From assembly GCF_016890225.1 (NCBI RefSeq), contig NZ_JAFELM010000016.1:62001-126000 (forward strand): a stretch of 64,000 bases of DNA. The letters are read 5' to 3'. The position numbers and the translations under genes were made by a program. Positions 20,164-30,267 of the stretch are shown piece by piece; within the stretch, counting starts at the first letter, position 1, and every line of letters starts with the position of its first letter. The DNA comes from Bacillus suaedaesalsae (GTDB lineage Bacteria > Bacillota > Bacilli > Bacillales > SA4). The notes beneath the pieces are model-generated. The model was not told the origin of the DNA. It saw only the letters and a program-made list of their open reading frames with translations, and ran no database searches.

Positions 20164-20509
20164 TTTCCAGTATGATTGTTGTGCTAAAACCTATTAAAAT
20201 TTATGAAAAGAGCAATTTCGGAAAACTCACCGGCACAAAGTCCTCAAACATGTTACAGTTACCGGTTTTATTATGAGTTGTCATTAGGAAGGCAGTTTTC
20301 GCATAGATTGTTGTTTATCATGCCTATTGAGGTTATGAGGCATCTTATTTGTCTAAGCCATGAATGGTTCAGCTGTATTGATTTACTAAAGATGCCCACA
20401 ATTTGATTAATACCAACAATGGTTACGAAAAGAACCTTAGAAAAACTTAAGTTAGCCCAGTCGAATGACTGGAACATTGCCATGGTTTTTCATAAATGCC
20501 AACAAAAAA
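20164..20509. other. Gap between pyrG leader and rpoE terminator, nothing recognised
   Basis: About 345 bases without a supported gene. A 70-codon minus-strand frame (20271-20483) has no ribosome binding site and no familiar sequence. Confidence 0.5.
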
Positions 20510-20550
20510 AGCAGAAATTGCTCACCTTTTTCAAGGGAGCAATCTCTGCT
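20510..20550 (-). terminator. rpoE terminator
   Basis: On the minus strand AGCAGAGATTGCTC pairs with GAGCAATTTCTGCT through an inner CCTT/AAGG, followed by seven T. A second small hairpin (AACGTC/GACGTT, 20559-20576) lies just before it. Confidence 0.85.
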
Positions 20551-20637
20551 AATTAAGTAACGTCTCTCGTGACGTTCCGTTTTTCTAGAGCCCAAATATG
20601 ATTCTATATAGAGGCTTAAGAAAAGTCAAGGACTAGA

Positions 20638-21213
20638 TTACAAATCTTCTTCGTCCTCGTCCTCTAGATCGTCAAACTCATCCTCTTCTTCATCATCTGC
20701 ATCTGCATCAAGGTCTAAATCATCGTCTAGAAGATCGTCATCAAAGTCATCATCATCATCATCGTCGTCTTCATCGTCGTCTTCATCAAGTAGATCGTCG
20801 TCTTCTTCTTCAAGATCATCAATATCGTCATATTCTTCATCATCTAACTCATCATATTCTTCAATATCTAGATCTAAATCATCTTCGTCCTCAACCGCAG
20901 CCTTCTTCTTACCTTTTTTCTTCGGCTTTGCAGGCTGAGGTGTCTCTTCCTCGATTTGATCATACGGATACCAACTACGTAATCCCCATCTGTTTTCACC
21001 GAGAGTAAGGAAACGACCATCTATGTTTAAGTCTGTATAGAATTGAGCCATTTTACTTCTCAATTCATCTTCGGAGAGTTCAAGAAGTTTTCCAATTTCC
21101 TTAACAAGATCCTTAAATACAATTGCTTCTTTCTTTGAAGCCATAATCTCATATGCCAATTCAATCATTGACAGTTGCTTGATTTGCTCCGTTGAGTATT
21201 GTTTTAAACTCAA
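20638..21213 (-). CDS. rpoE: RNA polymerase delta subunit
   Basis: A 191-residue delta subunit. Residues 1-90 form the HARE-HTH domain ([41 protein letters not shown]), a short lysine-rich stretch KPKKKGKKK follows, and the C-terminal 80 residues are almost all Asp and Glu. The protein recycles core polymerase and tunes sensitivity to the initiating NTP. Order pyrG-rpoE-fatty-acid genes matches B. subtilis, except that icmF and a TetR gene are inserted. Confidence 0.96.
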   Translation of the reverse strand: MSLKQYSTEQIKQLSMIELAYEIMASKKEAIVFKDLVKEIGKLLELSEDELRSKMAQFYTDLNIDGRFLTLGENRWGLRSWYPYDQIEEETPQPAKPKKKGKKKAAVEDEDDLDLDIEEYDELDDEEYDDIDDLEEEDDDLLDEDDDEDDDDDDDDFDDDLLDDDLDLDADADDEEEDEFDDLEDEDEEDL

Positions 21214-21395
21214 GGCGTGGCACTCCCTTTCCTATGTATAACTCTTGCTTCCATCATAATAGTATAAATGAAAGATTATGATAATAGTAATGCAAGAAGA
21301 TAAAACTAATAGTAAACATACTTTTCATTATAAACAAATTTATACCAAATATGCTATACATGTGTAACGTTTTTAAGTAAAAAGTGCCTTAAACC

Positions 21396-21434
21396 ATTCG
21401 ACAGGTGCCAGGCACCACCCGAATTTTGTCGAAT
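21396..21434. repeat. REP palindrome, copy 4
   Basis: ATTCGACA (21396-21403) and TGTCGAAT (21427-21434) enclose GGTGCCAGGCACC and CACCCGAATTT. It sits between icmF and rpoE, next to the icmF terminator. Confidence 0.85.
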
Positions 21435-21453
21435 TATCTTTATTTCACACCAT

Positions 21454-21485
21454 AAACAAGGAGAGCTTTACTGCTCTCCTTGTTT
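21454..21485 (-). terminator. icmF terminator
   Basis: A perfect 13-bp stem, AAACAAGGAGAGC (21454-21466) with GCTCTCCTTGTTT (21473-21485), around a six-base loop, just after the icmF stop. Confidence 0.8.
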
Positions 21486-21492
21486 GTTTCTA

Positions 21493-24400
21493 TTACATAT
21501 TTCTTCTGTATTGTCCGCCTACTTCGTAGAGGGCACGTGTGATTTGGCCAAGGCTTGCTACTTTTACCGTTTCTAGTAGCTCTTCGAAGATGTTTCCACC
21601 CGATACCGCCACTTGTTTTAGGCGTTTTAGTGATTCTTCTGTTTTTTCTGCATGTTCGCCTTGGAATGCACGCAGATTTTGAATTTGTTGTTCTTTTTCT
21701 TCTTGTGATGCTCGAGCTAGCTCGATGTTATTTAACTCTTCTTCTGAAGGTGGATTTGGATTTAAATAAGTGTTCACACCAATGATTGGTAATTCACCTG
21801 AGTGTTTTTTCATTTCATAGTGCATGGATTCTTCTTGGATCTTACCACGTTGGTATTGCGTTTCCATCGCACCTAACACGCCACCGCGGTCGTTGATTCT
21901 TTCGAACTCTTGTAGTACCGCTTCTTCTACTAAATCTGTTAGCTCTTCAATGATAAACGCACCTTGCAATGGATTTTCGTTCTTCGTTAGACCATGCTCT
22001 TTTGTAATAATCATTTGAATGGCCATGGCACGACGAACTGATTCTTCAGTTGGCGTTGTAATTGCTTCGTCATACGCATTTGTATGAAGGGAGTTACAGT
22101 TATCGTGAATTGCCATTAACGCTTGTAGCGTTGTACGAATGTCGTTAAAGTCAATTTCTTGAGCATGCAGTGAACGTCCGCTTGTTTGAATATGATACTT
22201 TAACTTTTGGCTACGCTCATTCGCACCATATTTATTTTTCATGACAATTGCCCAAATTCTTCTCGCTACACGACCAATTACTGTATATTCAGGGTCTAAG
22301 CCATTACTAAAGAAGAAAGATAAATTAGGAGCAAAATCATCAATGTTCATGCCGCGGCTTAAGTAGTACTCAACATACGTAAAGCCATTTGCCAATGTAA
22401 AGGCTAACTGAGAAATTGGGTTTGCACCCGCTTCAGCAATATGATAACCAGAGATTGAAACTGAATAGTAGTTTCGCACGCGGTGATCCGTAAAGTATTG
22501 CTGAATATCTCCCATCATACGAAGCGCGAATTCTGTTGAGAAGATACATGTGTTTTGCCCTTGGTCTTCTTTTAAAATATCTGCTTGAACCGTACCACGA
22601 ACCGTTTGAAGAGTTTGTGCTTTCACTTCCATATACTCTTCTACTGTTAAAATTCTACCTAGTTCCTGTTCACGCTTTTCAACTTGTTGGTGAATTGCAG
22701 TGTTAAAGAACATTGCCAGAATAATTGGTGCCGGGCCGTTTATTGTCATCGACACAGACGTTGAAGGTGCACATAAATCAAAGCCATCATATAGCTTTTT
22801 CATATCTTCAAGTGTACAAATGCTTACTCCACTTTCCCCAACCTTACCGTAAATGTCTGGGCGATAGTCTGGATCTTCTCCATAAAGCGTTACAGAGTCA
22901 AACGCCGTACTTAAGCGTTTCGCGTTATCGTCCTTTGATAAGTAATGGAAACGACGGTTTGTTCTTTCTGGTGTACCTTCACCAGCAAATTGACGTTTCG
23001 GATCTTCTCCTTCACGTTTGAAAGGGAATACTCCAGCCGTAAACGGAAATGCACCTGGGACATTTTCTTTGTAAATCCAGCGTAGGATTTCACCGTAATC
23101 TACAAACTTCGGAAGTACAACTTTTGGAATATCTAAGCCAGATAAGCTCTTCGTTGTTAACTCAGTAACAATCTCTTTATCCCGAACCTTCGTTACAAAT
23201 TGCTTACCAGTATATTTTTCTTTTAACTGTGACCAGCCTTCAAGTAACTTCTTCGATACTGGAGTTAGCTTATACTCAAATGCAGCCTTTGCTTCTTCCA
23301 GTACCGCAACTGCCTCACTTTTTTCACTAACTGCCTCAATTGCACCTTCTAATTGGAACAGCTTGCGTGCTGCTTGAACTTGTTCTTCTGTCATCTTATG
23401 ATAACCGCGTACTGCATCTGAAATTTCTCTTAAGTAGTAACGACGGTTGTTCGGAATGATCACGTTTTGCTTTTCAACAAGATTATCTTTTGAAAAAGTT
23501 GTAGTCCAAGCTTTTCCTGCTTTTTGATTAATTAAGTCAACTAGCGCAGCAAAAAGCGAATTCGTTCCTTGGTCGTTAAATTGACTTGCAATCGTACCGT
23601 AAACAGGCATTCCTGCTAAATCTTTATCAAACAACAGATGACTGCGTTGGTATTGCTTTTGAACTTGGTTCTTTGCATCTTCAGAGCCTTTACGCTCAAA
23701 CTTATTGATGACAATTAAGTCTGCATAATCAATCATATCGATCTTTTCAAGCTGTGAAGGCGCCCCGAACTCACTTGTCATCACGTACATCGCAACATCA
23801 GAGATTTCTCTAATTTCTGCATCACCTTGACCGATTCCACTTGTTTCAACAATGACTAAGTCAAAGCCAGCAGCTTTAACTACTGCAATTGCATCTTTAA
23901 TTGCAAGAGAAAGTTCTGTGCGAGAACCACGAGTTGCTAAACTTCTCATAAATACGCGCGGGTTAAAGATTGCATTCATACGGATGCGGTCACCAAGTAG
24001 TGCTCCACCTGTTTTTTGCTTCGTCGGGTCAACAGATAGTACGGCAATTTTAATATCCTCAATTTCATTTAAGAAACGACGAACGATTTCATCTGTTAAC
24101 GAGCTTTTTCCAGCACCACCTGTACCTGTAATTCCTAATACAGGCGTGTCAGTTGCAAGCTCTTTCACTTTTTCTAATACAGATTCTGCTGCAGCCGCTG
24201 CTTCATTTGTTGCATTGACTTGCCCTTCAGCAAGAGTAATAAGTCTCGTAATCGCTTGAATATTGCCTTCTTTAAGCCCTTCAAGCTCGTTTGTAATGGA
24301 TGTAACTGTTGGGAAATCACATTCCTCGATCATGCGGTTAATCATTCCTTGAAGACCATACTGTCTGCCATCTTCAGGCGAGAAGATTCTAGCAATTCCA

Positions 24401-24747
24401 TAGTCATGCAGTTCATGAATTTCACGAGGAATAATAACCCCGCCACCGCCACCATAAATACGGATGTGTGAAGCATTTCTTTCTTTTAGTAAATCGTACA
24501 TATATTTGAAGTATTCCACGTGTCCACCTTGGTAAGAAGAAATTGCAATTCCTTGAACATCTTCTTGAATGGCAGCAGAAACTACTTCTTCAACTGAACG
24601 ATTGTGACCAAGGTGAATGACTTCTGCCCCACTTGCTTGGATAATACGACGCATAATGTTAATAGAAGCATCATGCCCATCAAAAAGAGATGACGCTGTC
24701 ACAAAACGAATATGATTTTTCGGCTTATAAATTTCAGTAACCGTCAT
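21493..24747 (-). CDS. icmF: Fused isobutyryl-CoA mutase IcmF
   Basis: A 1084-residue fusion. The N-terminal cobalamin-binding domain (about 10-145) has [15 protein letters not shown] and GGGGGVI. A MeaB-like G-protein chaperone domain follows, with Walker [17 protein letters not shown] (about 205) and NKFE. The C-terminal (beta-alpha)8 acyl-CoA mutase domain has [16 protein letters not shown] and [14 protein letters not shown]. IcmF interconverts isobutyryl-CoA and n-butyryl-CoA with adenosylcobalamin, and some also act on pivalyl- or isovaleryl-CoA. It ends an operon of beta-oxidation genes, linking valine-derived acyl-CoA to that pathway. B. subtilis lacks it. Confidence 0.95.
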   Translation of the reverse strand: MTVTEIYKPKNHIRFVTASSLFDGHDASINIMRRIIQASGAEVIHLGHNRSVEEVVSAAIQEDVQGIAISSYQGGHVEYFKYMYDLLKERNASHIRIYGGGGGVIIPREIHELHDYGIARIFSPEDGRQYGLQGMINRMIEECDFPTVTSITNELEGLKEGNIQAITRLITLAEGQVNATNEAAAAAESVLEKVKELATDTPVLGITGTGGAGKSSLTDEIVRRFLNEIEDIKIAVLSVDPTKQKTGGALLGDRIRMNAIFNPRVFMRSLATRGSRTELSLAIKDAIAVVKAAGFDLVIVETSGIGQGDAEIREISDVAMYVMTSEFGAPSQLEKIDMIDYADLIVINKFERKGSEDAKNQVQKQYQRSHLLFDKDLAGMPVYGTIASQFNDQGTNSLFAALVDLINQKAGKAWTTTFSKDNLVEKQNVIIPNNRRYYLREISDAVRGYHKMTEEQVQAARKLFQLEGAIEAVSEKSEAVAVLEEAKAAFEYKLTPVSKKLLEGWSQLKEKYTGKQFVTKVRDKEIVTELTTKSLSGLDIPKVVLPKFVDYGEILRWIYKENVPGAFPFTAGVFPFKREGEDPKRQFAGEGTPERTNRRFHYLSKDDNAKRLSTAFDSVTLYGEDPDYRPDIYGKVGESGVSICTLEDMKKLYDGFDLCAPSTSVSMTINGPAPIILAMFFNTAIHQQVEKREQELGRILTVEEYMEVKAQTLQTVRGTVQADILKEDQGQNTCIFSTEFALRMMGDIQQYFTDHRVRNYYSVSISGYHIAEAGANPISQLAFTLANGFTYVEYYLSRGMNIDDFAPNLSFFFSNGLDPEYTVIGRVARRIWAIVMKNKYGANERSQKLKYHIQTSGRSLHAQEIDFNDIRTTLQALMAIHDNCNSLHTNAYDEAITTPTEESVRRAMAIQMIITKEHGLTKNENPLQGAFIIEELTDLVEEAVLQEFERINDRGGVLGAMETQYQRGKIQEESMHYEMKKHSGELPIIGVNTYLNPNPPSEEELNNIELARASQEEKEQQIQNLRAFQGEHAEKTEESLKRLKQVAVSGGNIFEELLETVKVASLGQITRALYEVGGQYRRNM

Positions 24748-24772
24748 ACGTAACCCTCCTTTAACTTCTTGT

Positions 24773-25393
24773 CTATCGATTAATACCTGTTAACAAATTT
24801 TCAATTTGAGAATTTGTATACTCTTCTAAGGAATAGAGCTTTTGCAGTGCCCATCGTCTAAAGCCCCACATTTGTCCTTGTACGAAAATATTATGAGCGA
24901 TTAATTTCCTCTCATTTTCATGGAGGTCGAATTCACCATTTTCAACACAAGCCTTTAAAATTGCTTCAAACATCTCAACCATTTCTAATTCTTTTTTTAA
25001 TACATATGGTAAGTCTTCTTTAGATAAAGACTTTGCTTCCTGATACATAACTAGCACTTCATCTTGCATTTCATCCATTACTTTAAAATAGTTCTTAATG
25101 GCAAGTAGCAGGCTTTTTGTATCGCCTTTCTTTGGATCAATGTCTCGTTTTAATCGTTCACTTACTTCATCATAGATTCGGTCACAAACTAAATAGAGGA
25201 CGTCTTCTTTTTTTCCAATATATTCATAAAGCGTTCCAATACTAAATCCCGCTGCTTTGGCAATTTCTCGTGTTGTTGTACGGTGAAAGCCTTTTTCTTT
25301 AAATAAAGAAACTGCCCCTTTGATCATTTGATTCCTTCTTATTTCAATGAGCTTCTCATCTTTTACAGAAGCAGGCACGTTTTGCTTTTTCAT
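24773..25393 (-). CDS. TetR/AcrR family regulator, FadR-like
   Basis: A 206-residue TetR repressor. The HTH is at about residues 14-60 ([40 protein letters not shown]), followed by an all-helical ligand domain. The ATG ending at 25393 is preferred over the GTG six bases upstream because GGCGG is then seven bases away. It lies between acyl-CoA dehydrogenase and icmF, so an acyl-CoA effector is likely, and it may bind the operator upstream of fadF. It is not certain to be the orthologue of B. subtilis FadR, which is encoded elsewhere. Confidence 0.88.
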   Translation of the reverse strand: MKKQNVPASVKDEKLIEIRRNQMIKGAVSLFKEKGFHRTTTREIAKAAGFSIGTLYEYIGKKEDVLYLVCDRIYDEVSERLKRDIDPKKGDTKSLLLAIKNYFKVMDEMQDEVLVMYQEAKSLSKEDLPYVLKKELEMVEMFEAILKACVENGEFDLHENERKLIAHNIFVQGQMWGFRRWALQKLYSLEEYTNSQIENLLTGINR

Positions 25394-25409
25394 CTTCACA
25401 CCGCCAATA

Positions 25410-25445
25410 GTTAGGAAGGAGCCTAACTTTTTATGATGCTAGGCT
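25410..25445 (-). other. Mutually exclusive hairpins between acyl-CoA dehydrogenase and tetR
   Basis: GTTAGG (25410-25415) can pair with CCTAAC (25422-25427), while AGCCTA (25420-25425) can instead pair with TAGGCT (25440-25445). The two stems share bases and cannot coexist. They lie 17 bases before the TetR start codon, so they could affect its translation or mark a processing site. Confidence 0.4.
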
Positions 25446-25459
25446 ACCTTTTACTTTTC

Positions 25460-26599
25460 TTATTTCGCTAGCATTCTTGAGATTACTAGACGTTGAATTT
25501 CTTGTGTTCCTTCGTAAATTTGAGTAATTTTCGCATCACGCATGAAGCGCTCTACTGGATAATCCTTCGTGTAGCCGTAACCACCGAATACTTGAACGGC
25601 TTCTGTTGTTACTTTCATTGCTGCATCTCCAGCAAATAATTTTGACATTGCCGATTCCTTTCCGTATGGAAGACCTTCTGACTCTAACCATGCTGCTTGG
25701 TATGTTAGCAATCTAGCAGCTTCTACACTTGTAGCCATATCCGCTAGTTTAAATCCAATACCTTGGTGTTCGATGATTGCTTTTCCAAACTGTTTGCGCT
25801 CTTTTGCATAATCTACAGCTGCATCTAGTGCACCCTGTGCAATTCCAACTGCTTGAGCTGCGATCCCGTTACGGCCACCATCAAGTGTCATCATCGCAAT
25901 TTTGAAGCCCATACCTTCTTCGCCAAGTACGTTTTCAGCAGGTACACGGCAATCTTCGAACATGATTTCAGTTGTAGGAGATGAACGAATTCCTAGTTTT
26001 GCTTCCTTCTTACCTACAGAGAATCCTGGGAAGTTACTTTCTACGATAAATGCCGTTGTTCCTCTTGAACCTTTTTCAGGGTCTGTTACAGCAAATACAA
26101 CATAAATATCTGCTACTCCACCGTTTGTAATGAAGATTTTCGAACCGTTAATGATCCAGTCATTTCCGTCTTTACGTGCAGTTGTTCTCATTCCACCTGC
26201 ATCAGAACCTGAGCCTGGCTCTGTTAAGCCATATGCACCGATTGATTTTCCTTCTGCCATTGGACGAAGGTACTTTTGCTTTTGTTCTTCTGTACCAAAC
26301 TTGTATACCGGCCATCCAGCTAGTGAAGTATGAGCTGAAAGTGTTACCCCTGTTGATCCACAAACGCGGGAAAGTTCTTCGATTGCGATTACGTATGCAA
26401 GGTAGTCACTTCCAATTCCACCGTACTCTTCTGGCCATGGAATACCTGTTAAGCCCAGCTCTGCCATTTTGTCAAAAATTTCACGGTCAAAGCGTTCCTC
26501 TTCATCACGTTCTGCAGCCGTTGGTGCTACCTCATTTTTTGCAAAGTCACGTACCATTTTACGAATCATTTCATGTTCTTCAGAAAGTTTAAAGTTCAT
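25460..26599 (-). CDS. acdA: Acyl-CoA dehydrogenase
   Basis: A 379-residue FAD flavoprotein catalysing alpha,beta-dehydrogenation of acyl-CoA and passing electrons to ETF. It has the family signatures [19 protein letters not shown] and [23 protein letters not shown], and the catalytic Glu region [13 protein letters not shown]. It corresponds by position to B. subtilis acdA/fadE next to rpoE and fadF. A second paralogue lies immediately upstream with a 50-base gap. Confidence 0.93.
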   Translation of the reverse strand: MNFKLSEEHEMIRKMVRDFAKNEVAPTAAERDEEERFDREIFDKMAELGLTGIPWPEEYGGIGSDYLAYVIAIEELSRVCGSTGVTLSAHTSLAGWPVYKFGTEEQKQKYLRPMAEGKSIGAYGLTEPGSGSDAGGMRTTARKDGNDWIINGSKIFITNGGVADIYVVFAVTDPEKGSRGTTAFIVESNFPGFSVGKKEAKLGIRSSPTTEIMFEDCRVPAENVLGEEGMGFKIAMMTLDGGRNGIAAQAVGIAQGALDAAVDYAKERKQFGKAIIEHQGIGFKLADMATSVEAARLLTYQAAWLESEGLPYGKESAMSKLFAGDAAMKVTTEAVQVFGGYGYTKDYPVERFMRDAKITQIYEGTQEIQRLVISRMLAK

Positions 26600-26649
26600 T
26601 TTTATATCCTCCTAGTAGGTTTCCTCTTGTAATCTATTAAATGTGAAAA

Positions 26650-27780
26650 TTATAAACGTTTGCTAATAACAAGTCGTTGTATCTCGCTAGTACCTTCATA
26701 AATTTCGGTAATTTTAGCATCACGGAAAAATCTTTCTACTGGATATTCCTTTGTAAAGCCGTACCCACCATATACTTGAACAGCCTCTGTAGCTGTTTCA
26801 ACCGCTGTCTTCGAAGCAAAAAGCTTTGCAATCGATGCTTCTACACCGCATGGCTGGTTATTCATTCTTAGGAAGGCCGCGCGGTAGGTTAATAGCTTTG
26901 CAGCTTCTACATTTGTCGCCATGTCTGCTAACTTGAAGCCAATTCCTTGAAGATCAATAATTGACTTGCCGAATTGCTTCCGTTCTTTTGCATAGTCTAC
27001 TGCATGTTCTAGAGCTGCTTCTGCAATACCTAAGGATTGAGCTGCAATACCAATTCGTCCAACATCTAAGTTTGCCATTGCAACTTTAAAGCCTTGTCCT
27101 TCCTCTCCAAGTAGATTACTTGTAGGTACTTTCATATCTTCGAAGGAAAGCTGCACTGTGCGTGAACCGTGAAGACCCATTTTGTGTTCGTCTTTTCCGA
27201 TGACAAGACCTGGCGTATCTTTTTCAACAATAAATGCTGAAACTCCCTTAGTTCCTTCTTCTGGATTAGTCGATGCAAACACAATATACGTATTTGCTTC
27301 TCCCCCGTTTGTAATGAATACTTTCGATCCGTTTAAGATGTAGTGATCTCCCGTTTTCACTGCGCGTGTTTTTAAGCTTCCCGCGTCAGATCCTGCACCT
27401 GTCTCTGTAAGGGCAAATGCTCCTAGGTATTCTCCTGTCGCTAACTTTGGAACGTACTTTTGCTTTTGCTCCTCTGTACCAAAATAGAGTATTGGGTTTG
27501 TCCCTACAGACGTGTGTACAGAGAGGATCACCCCTATCGTTGCACTAACCTTTGATATTTCATGAATGGCAATAATGTAAGAAATGAAGTCCATTTCAGC
27601 TCCGCCATATTGCTCTGGAACTGGAATACCCATTAATCCAAGCTCACCCATTTTTTTTAGAATTTCGTGTGGAAATTCCCCTGCTTCCATTCGTTCAACA
27701 AATGGAGCAATTTGTCCTTGAGCAAAATCTCGAACCATCTTCCTCATCATTTCCTGCTCTTCTGTAAATCTCAAATCCAT
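26650..27780 (-). CDS. Acyl-CoA dehydrogenase, second paralogue
   Basis: A 376-residue acyl-CoA dehydrogenase, clearly related to its neighbour. The start is the ATG ending at 27780, eight bases after AAGGAGG; an upstream in-frame start would add eight residues. GAFALTETGAGSDAGSLKT, QVYGGYGFTKEYPVERFFRD and IYEGTSEIQRLVI are conserved. It probably has a short-chain or branched-chain substrate, similar to MmgC/Bcd, given mmgA, mmgB and icmF in the same operon; the exact substrate is not readable. Confidence 0.92.
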   Translation of the reverse strand: MDLRFTEEQEMMRKMVRDFAQGQIAPFVERMEAGEFPHEILKKMGELGLMGIPVPEQYGGAEMDFISYIIAIHEISKVSATIGVILSVHTSVGTNPILYFGTEEQKQKYVPKLATGEYLGAFALTETGAGSDAGSLKTRAVKTGDHYILNGSKVFITNGGEANTYIVFASTNPEEGTKGVSAFIVEKDTPGLVIGKDEHKMGLHGSRTVQLSFEDMKVPTSNLLGEEGQGFKVAMANLDVGRIGIAAQSLGIAEAALEHAVDYAKERKQFGKSIIDLQGIGFKLADMATNVEAAKLLTYRAAFLRMNNQPCGVEASIAKLFASKTAVETATEAVQVYGGYGFTKEYPVERFFRDAKITEIYEGTSEIQRLVISKRL

Positions 27781-27835
27781 ATTATGAACCTCCTTAGATG
27801 CCAAATCCCTTATGCGCTCGCCCCTGCACTTTAGC

Positions 27836-27877
27836 TCTTTAAAGCGATGGGGGACAGGCCCCCACTACGTTAAAGCG
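27836..27877. repeat. GGGGGACAGGCCCCC palindrome, copy 2
   Basis: CTTTAAAGCGATGGGGG and CCCCCACTACGTTAAAG form an imperfect hairpin around ACAGG, in the gap between mmgB and the acyl-CoA dehydrogenase downstream of it. The arms have drifted compared with copy 1. Confidence 0.8.
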
Positions 27878-27899
27878 CGAAAGCACCGCTCGTTTTTCG

Positions 27900-28751
27900 T
27901 TACGCGTATGTGTAGAATCCGCGTCCTGATTTACGTCCTAACCAGCCTGCTTTTACGTATTTGCGTAGAAGTGGGCATGGACGGTATTTGTCGTCACCAA
28001 AGCCTTCGTGTAATGTTTCCATGATGTATAGACATGTATCTAATCCGATAAAGTCAGCTAAAGTTAACGGACCCATTGGGTGGTTCATACCAAGCTTCAT
28101 TACTTCATCGATTGCTTCTACCGATGCTACACCTTCATACAATGTGTAGATCGCTTCGTTAATCATTGGCATTAGGATACGGTTTGATACGAATCCTGGA
28201 AAGTCGTTTACTTCTACTGGTACTTTATCAAGTTTTTTCGTAATTTCTTCGATTGTGCTATATACTTCATCTGCGGTCGCTAAGCCGCGAATAATTTCCA
28301 CTAGTTTCATAACTGGTACAGGATTCATAAAGTGCATGCCAATTACTTTTTCAGGTCTGTTTGTACTTGCCGCAATTTCTGTAATCGGTAATGATGAAGT
28401 ATTAGTTGCAAGAATTGCATGAGCTGGCGCAATTTTGTCTAGTTCTGCGAAGATCTTTGACTTAATTTCCATGTTTTCAACTGCTGCTTCAATAACCAGA
28501 TCTACTTCGCTTGCATTGTTTATATCAGTAGAGCTGCTAATTCTTGCTAAGATTGCTTCCTTCTCATCTGCAGCCATACGTCCCTTTTCTACCTGGCGAG
28601 ACAAGTTCTTGTTGATGATTCCTAATCCTCTATCAACAAACTCTTGTTTCAGATCTTGTAAGTACACGCTATATCCAGCCATTGCACAAACTTGCGCAAT
28701 TCCTGAACCCATCTGACCTGCACCAATGACCATAATCTTTTCAACACTCAT
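27900..28751 (-). CDS. mmgB: 3-hydroxybutyryl-CoA dehydrogenase
   Basis: A 283-residue NAD-dependent 3-hydroxyacyl-CoA dehydrogenase. The Rossmann motif GAGQMGSG is at residues 10-17, with the catalytic-His region GMHFMNPVPVMKLVEI and LDTCLYIMETL at the end. Its position after a thiolase corresponds to mmgB of the B. subtilis methylcitrate-shunt operon. Short palindromes of the same family lie on both sides of this gene only. Confidence 0.94.
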   Translation of the reverse strand: MSVEKIMVIGAGQMGSGIAQVCAMAGYSVYLQDLKQEFVDRGLGIINKNLSRQVEKGRMAADEKEAILARISSSTDINNASEVDLVIEAAVENMEIKSKIFAELDKIAPAHAILATNTSSLPITEIAASTNRPEKVIGMHFMNPVPVMKLVEIIRGLATADEVYSTIEEITKKLDKVPVEVNDFPGFVSNRILMPMINEAIYTLYEGVASVEAIDEVMKLGMNHPMGPLTLADFIGLDTCLYIMETLHEGFGDDKYRPCPLLRKYVKAGWLGRKSGRGFYTYA

Positions 28752-28803
28752 CGTTTCTCCTCCGAATCTAAAATAATATTAATCTATTTTTCGCGCACGA
28801 TTC

Positions 28804-28853
28804 GCTTTAACACTTTACAGTAATGGGGGACAGGCCCCCGATGCTTTAAAGCG
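28804..28853. repeat. GGGGGACAGGCCCCC palindrome, copy 3
   Basis: GGGGGACAGGCCCCC with partly conserved TTTACAG... and TTTAAAGC arms, between mmgA and mmgB. The left arm contains extra bases, so the long stem is imperfect. Confidence 0.8.
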
Positions 28854-28863
28854 CTAAATCACT

Positions 28864-30048
28864 TTATGCTTTTACTTCAATCATAATTGCGTCGCCTTGG
28901 CCGCCACCTGAGCATATGGAGGCGATTCCGATTCCACCGCCTCGTCGTTTGAGTTCGTACGCTAGTGTGATAATGATGCGTGCTCCACTTGCACCGATTG
29001 GATGACCCAGTGCTACTGCTCCGCCGTTCACATTCACTTTTTCTGGATTAAGACCCGCAATTTTACCGCTTGCAAGTGCCACGGCCGCGAATGCTTCGTT
29101 TACTTCAAAAAGGTCGATCTCTTCAATGGATTTCCCTGTTTTCTTAAGTAGTTCGTTAATCACGATTCCTGGTGTTTTCGGGAAGTCTTTTGCTTCAGTT
29201 GCGATTGCTGCATGCCCGATGATCGTAGCTAGTGGATTGCGTCCCTCACTAATTGCTCGGTCTTCACTCATTAACACAAGTGCAGCTGCTCCGTCATTAA
29301 TTCCTGGTGCATTTCCAGCTGTGATCGTACCGTCTTTTCCGAATACTGGCTTTAAGTTCGCTAACGCTTCTATCGACGTTTCCTTACGTGGAGATTCATC
29401 GTTCTCTACTACTACCGGATTTCCCTTACGTCTTGGAACTTCGACAGGAACGATTTCCTCAGCTAATCTTCCACTCTCAATTGCTTTAATCGCTAGTTCA
29501 TGACTTCTGTATGACCAAGCATCTTGTTCTTCCCTTGTAAGTCCAAGCTCACTTGCCACTCCATTTCCATACGTCCCCATATGAACGCCTTCAAAGGAAC
29601 ATGTGAGTCCATCGTGCACCATTAGGTCAGTCACAGTTGCATCTCCCATACGTAATCCCCATCTTGCCTTTGGTAAAACATAAGGTGCGTTACTCATCGA
29701 TTCCATTCCACCAGCAACAATGACTTCTTCGTCACCTGCACGAATAATTTGGTCAGCCAGTGTCACACTTCTTAATCCTGAAGCACAAACTTTATTGATT
29801 GTTTCCGTCTTCACTTCCCACGGAATACCTGCATGACGAGCAGCCTGTCTAGATGGAATTTGCCCTTGACCACCTTGAAGGACTGTTCCTAAAATAACTT
29901 CTTGAACATCTTCTGGAGTAACATTGGCGCGATTCAACGCCTCCTTCACTGCCATTCCACCTAATTCAGATGCTGTAAAAGTACTTAATCCTCCGCCAAA
30001 TTTACCGAACGGTGTACGAACTCCACTTAAAATCACAGTTCTTCCCAT
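28864..30048 (-). CDS. mmgA: Acetyl-CoA C-acetyltransferase (thiolase)
   Basis: A 394-residue thiolase. The ATG ending at 30048 follows GAGGTGG at six bases; an upstream ATG would add 13 unrelated residues. The nucleophile is Cys88 in INKVCASGLRS, with GGAVALGHPIGASGAR and the second catalytic Cys in SICSGGGQG. It condenses or cleaves acetoacetyl-CoA. A cre-like site is centred about 30 bases upstream of the start. Confidence 0.94.
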   Translation of the reverse strand: MGRTVILSGVRTPFGKFGGGLSTFTASELGGMAVKEALNRANVTPEDVQEVILGTVLQGGQGQIPSRQAARHAGIPWEVKTETINKVCASGLRSVTLADQIIRAGDEEVIVAGGMESMSNAPYVLPKARWGLRMGDATVTDLMVHDGLTCSFEGVHMGTYGNGVASELGLTREEQDAWSYRSHELAIKAIESGRLAEEIVPVEVPRRKGNPVVVENDESPRKETSIEALANLKPVFGKDGTITAGNAPGINDGAAALVLMSEDRAISEGRNPLATIIGHAAIATEAKDFPKTPGIVINELLKKTGKSIEEIDLFEVNEAFAAVALASGKIAGLNPEKVNVNGGAVALGHPIGASGARIIITLAYELKRRGGGIGIASICSGGGQGDAIMIEVKA

Positions 30049-30069
30049 TTCAATCCACCTCACTAATGT

Positions 30070-30083
30070 AGTAAACGCTTTCA
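30070..30083. promoter_or_regulatory. cre-like site upstream of mmgA
   Basis: Read on the minus strand TGAAAGCGTTTACT matches the CcpA consensus TGNAARCGNWWWCA at all but the last position. It lies between any likely promoter and the mmgA start, where CcpA would act as a roadblock. mmgA is glucose-repressed in B. subtilis. Confidence 0.55.
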
Positions 30084-30164
30084 ACACCTAACAAAAAATA
30101 TATCAATTCCTCGGCACCTATTGCTTTGTACATGCCGATTGAACGCTCGCTCGGTTACTTTCAC

Positions 30165-30197
30165 AAAAGGGGGTGTACGACAATTTAATCGTACACC
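30165..30197 (-). terminator. fadF terminator
   Basis: GGTGTACGA (30172-30180) and TCGTACACC (30189-30197) form a perfect stem followed on the minus strand by CCC and TTTTGTG. Confidence 0.75.
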
Positions 30198-30267
30198 TTC
30201 ACCTATACTATATTCGTAGTTTACTAGTTTTATCCCGTTCTTATGGTGAAAATAAACTTACTTAGTA

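Noticed and set aside
20271-20483. 70-codon minus-strand frame between rpoE terminator and pyrG
   Set aside because: It is somewhat hydrophobic but has no ribosome binding site, no recognised domain, and lies downstream of the rpoE terminator.
20701-20900. Simple GAT/GTC trinucleotide-rich tract
   Set aside because: It encodes the acidic Asp/Glu tail of RpoE and is not a separate repeat.
30139-30160. TTGAACGCTCGCTCGGTTA as a second TetR operator upstream of mmgA
   Set aside because: The half-sites are not symmetrical enough and do not match the FadR pattern.
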